From NCBI GenBank assembly GCA_018883425.1, contig VFQY01000012.1, positions 1 to 40,190 on the forward strand: a stretch of 40,190 bases of DNA. Reading direction: 5' to 3'. Made by a program: the position numbers and the translations under genes. The notes under the pieces are model-generated. The model searched no databases and was not told where the DNA came from. It saw nothing but the letters and a program-made list of their open reading frames with translations. This document shows positions 32,280-38,700 of the stretch, piece by piece (within the stretch, counting starts at the first letter, position 1; every line of letters begins with the position of its first letter). Source of the DNA: Candidatus Omnitrophota bacterium. GTDB lineage: Bacteria; Omnitrophota; Omnitrophia; Omnitrophales; Aquincolibacteriaceae.

Positions 32280-32513
32280 TCAGTAATGAGGCGGGGGCGA
32301 TTCTTCCTCGGGGCGTTTGATAAAAACGCCGCTTTCAATTTGTCCGTAAAGCGCCTTCATGCGTTTTTCGAGAAAGTCGATCCTCTTCTGCTGTTCGACG
32401 AGCGCCTGATTGAGCTGATCAAGCAGGTCTTCCTGGAAGGCCGCTTTTTTTTCCAGCTCAATGATCCTCTCCCGCGCGCTTGAGTTATCGTCCATCATGG
32501 CACCCTGCGTCAC
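32280..32513 (-). CDS. slyX: SlyX-like coiled-coil protein
   Basis: The 77-residue protein is nearly all coiled coil (ARERIIELEKKAAFQEDLLD, then QLNQALVEQQKRIDFLEKRM) and ends in EESPPPHY. The N-terminal ELE..AAFQE pattern and the PPPHY terminus are both characteristic of SlyX, a small protein of unknown function. Its ATG overlaps the stop codon of the DUF6804 gene as ATGA, so translation is coupled. Confidence 0.85.
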   Translation of the reverse strand: MTQGAMMDDNSSARERIIELEKKAAFQEDLLDQLNQALVEQQKRIDFLEKRMKALYGQIESGVFIKRPEEESPPPHY

Positions 32514-32824
32514 CGAAGCTTTTTGGAGACGCTGAGAAAATAAATTGCCGTCCCTAAATCGATGATCATCCAGAGCAGTCGCGGCAGGGCTGCAGGAAAA
32601 ACAGGGTTAAAAAGAAGCGCGATCATGACGAGCACCGCAAAGCGGCGCTCTTCCCCCTCGCGATTTCTCAGGGCCCAGGCGGCGAAGCCGGCCGCGAAGC
32701 AGACCGACAGCCGCAAAAAAACGTAATACCCGTAGGGCCATACGGGAAGAATCCCCAGGCACAAAATAAAACCCGCGGTAAGAAGAAAAATCCGCACGTT
32801 TTTGAGGGAAAGATCCGCGCTCAC
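32510..32824 (-). CDS. Small integral membrane protein, DUF6804-like
   Basis: The protein has four hydrophobic segments: FLLTAGFILCLGILPVWPYG, VFLRLSVCFAAGFAAWALRN, FAVLVMIALLFNPVFPAALP and LLWMIIDLGTAIYFL. The 'P-Y-G-Y-Y-x-x-L-R' and 'FNP-x-FP' motifs fit DUF6804, a family of unknown function. The GTG at 32824 is the best start, with a purine-rich GAGGGGGGA upstream; a TTG at 32842 would overlap the aldolase gene by 8 bases. It sits between fbaB and slyX. Confidence 0.8.
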   Translation of the reverse strand: MSADLSLKNVRIFLLTAGFILCLGILPVWPYGYYVFLRLSVCFAAGFAAWALRNREGEERRFAVLVMIALLFNPVFPAALPRLLWMIIDLGTAIYFLSVSKKLR

Positions 32825-32834
32825 CGCTCCCCCC

Positions 32835-33908
32835 TCAGGCAATCGTAACGTCTGAGCAGAGATAGACGTCCTGAATCAGGTTGAGAAGTTTGACGCCCTC
32901 TTTCATCGGCCGCTGAAACGCCTTACGCCCGCTGATCAGCCCCATACCGCCGGCTCTCTTGTTGATGACAGCGGTCGCGGCCGCCTCGGCGAAATCCTTT
33001 CCGCCCGACGCTCCCCCGGAATTGATGAGACCGGCTCGGCCCATGTAATTATGAATCACCTGATAGCGGCAAAGATCGATGGGGTGGTCGGAGGAAAGCT
33101 CGGAATACATCCTTGCGTCAAACTTGCCGTAGCCTTTCTTCTCCAGATTGACAGCCTCGTAGCCCCCGTTGAGCGTCGGCAGTTTCTGCTTGATTAAATC
33201 AGCCTGAATCGTGACCCCGAGATGATTGGCCTGTCCTGTCAGATCCGCGCTGGTGTGATAATCCTTACCGCCGACTTTAAAGCCGCTGTTTCTGAGGTAA
33301 CACCAAAGGATGGTCGCCATGCCCAATTCATGAGCGCGAGCGAAGGCCGCGCTCACCTCCTGAATCTGCCGTGTGCTTTGCTCGGATCCGAAATAAATCG
33401 TGGCGCCGACCGCACAGGCCCCCATATCAAATGCCTGCTCCACGCGGCCGAACAAGATCTGGTCGTATTGATTGGGCAGCGTCAAAAGTTCATTGTGATT
33501 GATTTTGACAATGAACGGGATTTTGTGAGCATAACGTCGTGCCACGGACCCCAGCGCCCCGAAGGTCGACGCCACAGCGCTGCACCCGCCCTCAAGAGCA
33601 AGCTTGACGATATTCTCAGGATCAAAATATTCCGGATTGGGGGCAAAAGAGGCGCCCGCGGAATGTTCGATGCCTTGATCCACCGGTAAAATCGAAACAT
33701 ATCCCGTGCCCGCGAGACGGCCATGGCTCCCGATCGCTTCAAGACTGCGCAAGACTTGATTCGGCCGATCCGAAGGTTCAAAGAGACGCGTGACCCAATC
33801 GGGCCCCGGCGCGTGAAGTTTAGCACTCGGAAATCGGCATTGGTGCTGCAGAAGGTAAGCGGCATCCTGTCCCAGATAATCAGCAATCGTATCGATCGAG
33901 GCCGTCAT
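32835..33908 (-). CDS. fbaB: Class I fructose-bisphosphate aldolase (FbaB/DhnA type)
   Basis: This enzyme splits or forms fructose 1,6-bisphosphate in glycolysis/gluconeogenesis through a Schiff base, without a metal. The 357-residue protein shows the archaeal-type class I features [60 protein letters not shown], and the phosphate-binding region [20 protein letters not shown] with [13 protein letters not shown]. It is similar in length to E. coli FbaB. ATG 33908 has GGAGG eight bases upstream; the frame is open to 33962 but without that site. It is the first gene of the long minus-strand series. Confidence 0.94.
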   Translation of the reverse strand: MTASIDTIADYLGQDAAYLLQHQCRFPSAKLHAPGPDWVTRLFEPSDRPNQVLRSLEAIGSHGRLAGTGYVSILPVDQGIEHSAGASFAPNPEYFDPENIVKLALEGGCSAVASTFGALGSVARRYAHKIPFIVKINHNELLTLPNQYDQILFGRVEQAFDMGACAVGATIYFGSEQSTRQIQEVSAAFARAHELGMATILWCYLRNSGFKVGGKDYHTSADLTGQANHLGVTIQADLIKQKLPTLNGGYEAVNLEKKGYGKFDARMYSELSSDHPIDLCRYQVIHNYMGRAGLINSGGASGGKDFAEAAATAVINKRAGGMGLISGRKAFQRPMKEGVKLLNLIQDVYLCSDVTIA

Positions 33909-33992
33909 AAGATTTTCCTCCGGGGGCATATCCCGTGTGCAGCGGGAAATGTTTCTGCGCAAAGCCGGCTGCTTGCGGCTTCACTCGGACTT

Positions 33993-34021
33993 AGGTTAGA
34001 ACGGATTCCAGGCAAGGTCAA
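33993..34021 (-). promoter_or_regulatory. Possible promoter of the fbaB gene series
   Basis: On the minus strand TTGACC (34021-34016) and TAACCT (33998-33993) are 17 bases apart, about 85 bases before the fbaB start. The -35 is good and the -10 weak. The location fits the head of the fbaB-DUF6804-slyX-rnhA series. Confidence 0.4.
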
Positions 34022-34232
34022 TCAACCTTTTATCTTTTGTTCGCCCGGCTGATCCCGCCCTGTCGGACGGACGCGTTCTTCATTTTACGCGGGCGGCGAA
34101 ACGCCCGGGGAACCCGCTGACGGGCCGAAGCCTCAACGACCGGGATTTCAGACCCTTCCATGACCCGAACCATCCGCGCCAGCCGGCAGACCTGAGCGCT
34201 CCTGGGCACGTTTCCGCCGGAACAGAAAGCGG
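34022..34232. other. Divergent intergenic region, no gene supported
   Basis: Part of the 391-base gap between fbaB and the OYE gene. A perfect hairpin CGGGCG-GCGAAA-CGCCCG lies at 34090-34107 without a U-run on either strand. An 83-codon minus-strand open frame (34030-34281) is rich in arginine and serine with no recognisable domain, and I do not call it a gene. Confidence 0.45.
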
Positions 34233-34262
34233 TGGACAAAAGAACCCGCGCGGTGCTAGCGT
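34233..34262 (+). promoter_or_regulatory. Putative promoter before the OYE gene
   Basis: TGGACA (34233-34238) is followed after 14 bases by GTGCTA (34253-34258); counted as an extended -10 this is TGC-TAGCGT with an 18-base spacer. It is spaced exactly like the element at 24660-24689. The start codon at 34300 has GAGGTAA just upstream. Confidence 0.4.
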
Positions 34263-34299
34263 ATTTTTTTAATCCGCACACTTTCCGGCGAGGTAACGA

Positions 34300-35376
34300 A
34301 TGGCCTCTTTATTGGATCCTCTCACAATCGGTGAACTCCGAATTCCCAACCGAGTCATCATGGCTCCGCTGACTCGCTGCCGCGCGTCAGGCACGGACGG
34401 CCGGGTGCCCAATGACCTGATGAGCACTTATTATGCCCAGCGGGCCTCTGCGGGCCTGATCATCACCGAGGCCACTTCTGTCACCCCCATGGGTGTCGGT
34501 TACCCGGGAACGCCCGGTATTTGGTCGGACGAGCAAACCCTGGGCTGGAAAAAAATTACCTCTGCCGTGCATGAAAAAGGCGGCCTTATCTTTTTGCAGC
34601 TCTGGCATGTGGGCCGAATATCGGATCCCTTTTACCTGCAAGGCGCCTTACCCGTAGCGCCGAGCGCCGTCAGGCCGGCAGGGACGGTCAGCCTGATGCG
34701 CCCTCCCAAAGAGTTCGTGACGCCGCGCGCTCTGGAAACCGCCGAAATTCCCGCAGTCATCGAAGCCTACCGGCTCGGCGCGGCCAACGCCCTCGAGGCC
34801 GGTTTTGACGGCGTCGAGATCCACGGCGCTAACGGCTACCTGCTGGATCAATTCCTGCAGGACAAAACCAATCAGCGCAAAGACGCCTACGGCGGCTCGA
34901 TCGAGAATCGCGCGCGCCTCATGCTGGAAGCGGTTGACGCGGCCTCGTCCGTCTGGGGCCCCGGCCGAGTCGGCCTTCACATCGCGCCCCGGGGGGACGC
35001 CCACGATATGGGCGATTCCAATCCTCGGGCTGTCTTCGGGTATCTTGCCCAAGAGCTCGCTCGGCGGAAAATCGCTTTCATTTGCGCGCGCGAACACACC
35101 GGGGAGGGACGAATCGGTCCTGAACTCAAGAAACTTTTCGGCGGCGTGATGATCGCCAACGAAGGCTTCTCAAGGGAAAGTGCGGAGCGGGCGCTTGCTG
35201 ACCATGAAGCCGATGCCGTAGCTTTCGGTAAACTCTTCATTGCGAACCCCGATCTTCCGGAAAGGTTCCGTCAGGGGGCTCCGCTCAACACTCCCGTTCC
35301 TGAGACTTTTTATTCCTCAGGCCCCGCTGGCTATACCGACTACCCCAGCATGGAAACCGCCGCCCCTCTCACCTAA
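34300..35376 (+). CDS. Old Yellow Enzyme-family NAD(P)H:flavin oxidoreductase (NemA-like)
   Basis: This FMN enzyme reduces activated C=C bonds of enones, maleimides or nitro compounds. The 358-residue TIM barrel starts LLDPLTIGELRIPNRVIMAP with LTRCRAS, and includes YYAQRASAGLIITEATSVTP, LQLWHVGRISDP, and the active-site HxxN in GFDGVEIHGANGYLLDQFLQ. The OYE signature follows as TNQRKDAYGGSIENRARLML, and the FMN phosphate loop is near ALADHEADAVAFGKLFIANP. It is closest to the classical NemA/OYE group. ATG 34300 has GAGGTAA upstream. It appears monocistronic, with its own promoter-like element and a hairpin after the stop. Confidence 0.95.
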   Translation: MASLLDPLTIGELRIPNRVIMAPLTRCRASGTDGRVPNDLMSTYYAQRASAGLIITEATSVTPMGVGYPGTPGIWSDEQTLGWKKITSAVHEKGGLIFLQLWHVGRISDPFYLQGALPVAPSAVRPAGTVSLMRPPKEFVTPRALETAEIPAVIEAYRLGAANALEAGFDGVEIHGANGYLLDQFLQDKTNQRKDAYGGSIENRARLMLEAVDAASSVWGPGRVGLHIAPRGDAHDMGDSNPRAVFGYLAQELARRKIAFICAREHTGEGRIGPELKKLFGGVMIANEGFSRESAERALADHEADAVAFGKLFIANPDLPERFRQGAPLNTPVPETFYSSGPAGYTDYPSMETAAPLT

Positions 35377-35379
35377 CCC

Positions 35380-35397
35380 GCCGCTGCATTCAGCGGC
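35380..35397 (+). terminator. Hairpin just after the OYE stop codon
   Basis: GCCGCTG-CATT-CAGCGGC is a perfect seven-pair stem with a four-base loop, three bases after the stop codon. There is no T-run after it, so it is not a standard intrinsic terminator, though it could block 3' exonucleases or slow polymerase. Confidence 0.4.
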
Positions 35398-35751
35398 CGC
35401 CCGCGCCTTGCGATCCCGCTTCACGCTCCGCCCGCCTTAAAAATGGGCTTCCGGGTGAGAGCGTTGCGGCGCCCAAAATCTCCGAGAAGGATCTGCCGAT
35501 GCGCCCGCGAGGGCCGTCTTCACCGCGATCACTCAGGCGACGCTCATCGGCTCGCGGCGCTGATTTTCTCCGCGGTGAAAAAATTCTCCGGGCCGCCGCA
35601 TCCTCACGGGGATCATCAGTTTTTAAGCCCTGCGAACGCTAGCAAAATCGATCAGGCCTTGTCTTTGATTTCATTTTCGTTCTCGCCGTTTGCCATCCCG
35701 TTTCACGGCAGTTAATCTTTGCGAACAGTCCGTTAACCCGGTCCCAAACTT
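35398..35751. other. Intergenic stretch before the giant protein gene, no gene supported
   Basis: About 350 bases. The plus-strand open frame 35443-35715 has an arginine/histidine-rich, domain-free translation and no SD, so I do not call it. No convincing promoter or SD is visible before the ATG at 35752; the stretch GTCCCAAACTT precedes it directly. Confidence 0.5.
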
Positions 35752-38700
35752 ATGACTCCTCAATCTCAGCCTTGGATGCGAACCGCCGCTTTTTTTACGG
35801 CCCTATCCCTGCTCGTCAATACCGAGCCGGTTCAGGCGTCTGTGCTTCAGGCAACGCCCGCCGCGCCCGCGTTCAGCATCCCGGCAGAACTAGGATTCCT
35901 GCAGGAATCTTTCGACGGACCTTCGGGCAAAACGATTTACTTTATCCAGGATGCCCACAGTTCACTTGAGGCCCAAAACCACATCGCCGCTATCATCCGC
36001 CGGCTCACGGAGAAGCATGCCGTTCAAACCGTCTTTGAGGAGGGCTATGAAGGCCCTGTTCCCACAGAGCGTTTTTTTGGGTTCATTCGAAACGCCCCGC
36101 TCCGGCTGAAAGTTTCGTCCTTTTTCCTCGACAAACTGCGCATCGGAGGCGCCGAGTTCGCCCACATCAACCGCACCCGTGAATTCAAACTGATCGGGGC
36201 CGACGACCTTCAGACTTACCGTAAAAATATCGCCGCCTACCGCAAAGCTTCAAAGACGGCGGCACGCGCCGATGAAGAGCTGAGCCAAATTCTCCAGGAA
36301 CTGCGCTCGCTCGCGGCCCGGCGTTTTTCTCAAGCCCTCCGGGATTGGCTCGAGGCACGATCGCGCCTTGAACGCCGGCAACTTGATCTGGCGGACTTTC
36401 TCGGCCGCAGCTGGAAACTGCTCGAAGAGCACGGGCTGAAGAACAAGGAATCGGAAAACTTTCCTTTTCTCGCCTCGCTCCTCAGACCCTCGGATAAAAA
36501 AAATCCGCCGCTCGACACGGCTGAGGTCTTTCGGGAGATTTACGCTCTCGACAAAAAAATTTCCGCCCTGTTGCTCAGCTCTGAAAAAGACCGGCGTCTT
36601 TTTGAGGCTCTGGAAGCCTTCACCCTGCTCAAACGCCTCAACCGTTTAGAAGTTTCCGCGGAAGAATATGCGGCGGCCCGCGGCGTTCTCGAAAATATCA
36701 GCACACGGGAAACGGCAGACTTCATCGCCCGGGAAAGCTCTAAATCGGTGGTTTTTTCGAACACCTGGGAAGAAGCTTTGATTCATGCCTCGGCCTTTTA
36801 CACGCTTGCGGGTCAGCGCGACGAGGCCGTCGAAAGAACGCTTCGCAATTTCCTCAAGCAGACCGGAGAACAAGAGGCCGCGCTGGTTTTCGGGGGGTTC
36901 CACAAGCAGTCTCTGCTCGCCGTCATGCGCCGTCTGGGGTTCTCCGTCCGCGTCATCAGCCCGGCCATTTCAAGCCCTGATCCTCGCCACGAGAAGTACT
37001 ATCACGAACTGATGTCGCGAGGAAGCCATCCTTATGAACGAGCGCTGATGCCCGCGCTTTCCCAGGCGGCCCGGGCGGCCCGTCAGGCTTCCCTTTACGT
37101 CGAGACGGGAGGGGGGGGCAGGCCGTGGGTACTAGCCGTTTTGAAAATCTTGCTGCAAGAGCCGGAGATTCCCCTGTCACAGCTGGCAAGAATGCTGGAA
37201 AAAAATCCCCGCCGAGTTCTTCCGAGCACCGCGCTTCGATCCGAATTGAGAAACACCGCCTCTTACGATACGGCCCCGCCGAGAGAGTTCCGGATTTCAC
37301 TTCCTGTCGGCGGAAAAATCCGCATCTTCGGTTTTGATACCCAAACAGCTGTTCTTGCCGAGGTGATGAGCCTCCGGCAAAACGCAACCCGGCGCGCGAG
37401 AAGCGGCAGGCTCAAAGAGCCGCGCCTCGAAACAGAAATTCGAATTTCGGCGCCGCCCGAAATCCTCATGATCGAAGGCCGCGACTGGCTGGATTTTTTA
37501 GAAACTTACGAAAGCAGATCCGGTACTCTCGAGGCACAGGGACACTGGAATAAGACCGCTCTTAGAGAACTTTATGAGACGCTCAGACTCAGAACTGAGA
37601 AGCGTTTTATGAACAAAATCTTCCGGATGCCCCAAGACGCAAAAATTCATCTTTTTGATCTGAAGACCCGGCGGCATGCCGAACTCGAAATCCTCGGCCT
37701 GCAAAAAAATCCCGAGACTGCGGATCTTAAGATCATCCCGGATTCATCCAGCATGCGTTCCAACCTTTTCAGGGTCGAAACGCTCTACCTTCCCCCTTCG
37801 GTCACGCCCTCAGCGGTGCGCTCCGAGCTTCGCTCCCGTGAAACGCAGCCGGAGGGATTCCCTTCTCAAGATCTCACAGAGGGAGAAAAAAGACTCATCG
37901 CCGAATCCGAGACGCGGGGCTCCACCCGCGAAACCAGCCGACGGAATAAGATTTGGCTCTTTGGGGAAGTGGAAATGCAGCAGGCGCTTTTTGATTTCAA
38001 AGGCACCGCGTCGGAAAACTCCGTGATACCGCCCTCCCTCTACCGCGACAAGAAAATTCTGATCATGCCGGGCTACGGTAACCTGCCTTTTCTTTTCAAA
38101 CTGCTGGGGGCACGCGAGGTCGTGGCCAGGGATCTTGATCCCGCAACTATCGCCTGGCAGAAATTAAAAAATAAAACAGCACGGCTCAATCATCCGTACT
38201 GGCTTTTCCTCACAGAAACAAGCTCCAGTATGAGGCGGACAACTATGCGGACAACCTGGCTGGATACTTTGGATACCCCGGTTCAACCTGAAGAATCCCT
38301 GCCCGGCATGCGTTTTGAGGTCAGCGATATCCTTCAACCGTCTCAGAACGAGGAAAAGTTCGATCTCATCGTGTCACCGTATCTTTTCTCGGTCACGGGA
38401 GGTCTTGAAACAATAGCCGAATGCGATAAGGCTCTGGCAAATTTACGCCGAGCTCTCGCCCCCGGCGGAAAAATCATCATCACGCCCGGTAGCGCTGATG
38501 ACCTCGACGACTTCGACCCCGGAACAGCACTCAGGGTTTATCAACTTTCGCTCTGGATTGACAGCAAGGCCAACGAAGGCTGGCGTGTCACCTACAGCCG
38601 TCGACAGACTTTCCATAGTTTTTTTGGGGGCAGACAGGTCCCCGCGTCCTTTGCTTTTCTTTCCCCCCCCGACACGGATCAGGCCGAGACAATCGCGTCT

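Noticed and set aside
34090-34107. Hairpin CGGGCG-loop-CGCCCG as a terminator
   Set aside because: No T-run on either side and it lies in a divergent promoter region where no terminator is needed.
34030-34281. 83-codon minus-strand open frame between fbaB and the OYE gene
   Set aside because: Arg/Ser-rich translation without any family pattern; it overlaps the likely OYE promoter.
35443-35715. 90-codon plus-strand open frame before the giant protein gene
   Set aside because: No SD, no recognisable domain, Arg/His-rich composition typical of a chance frame in GC-rich DNA.
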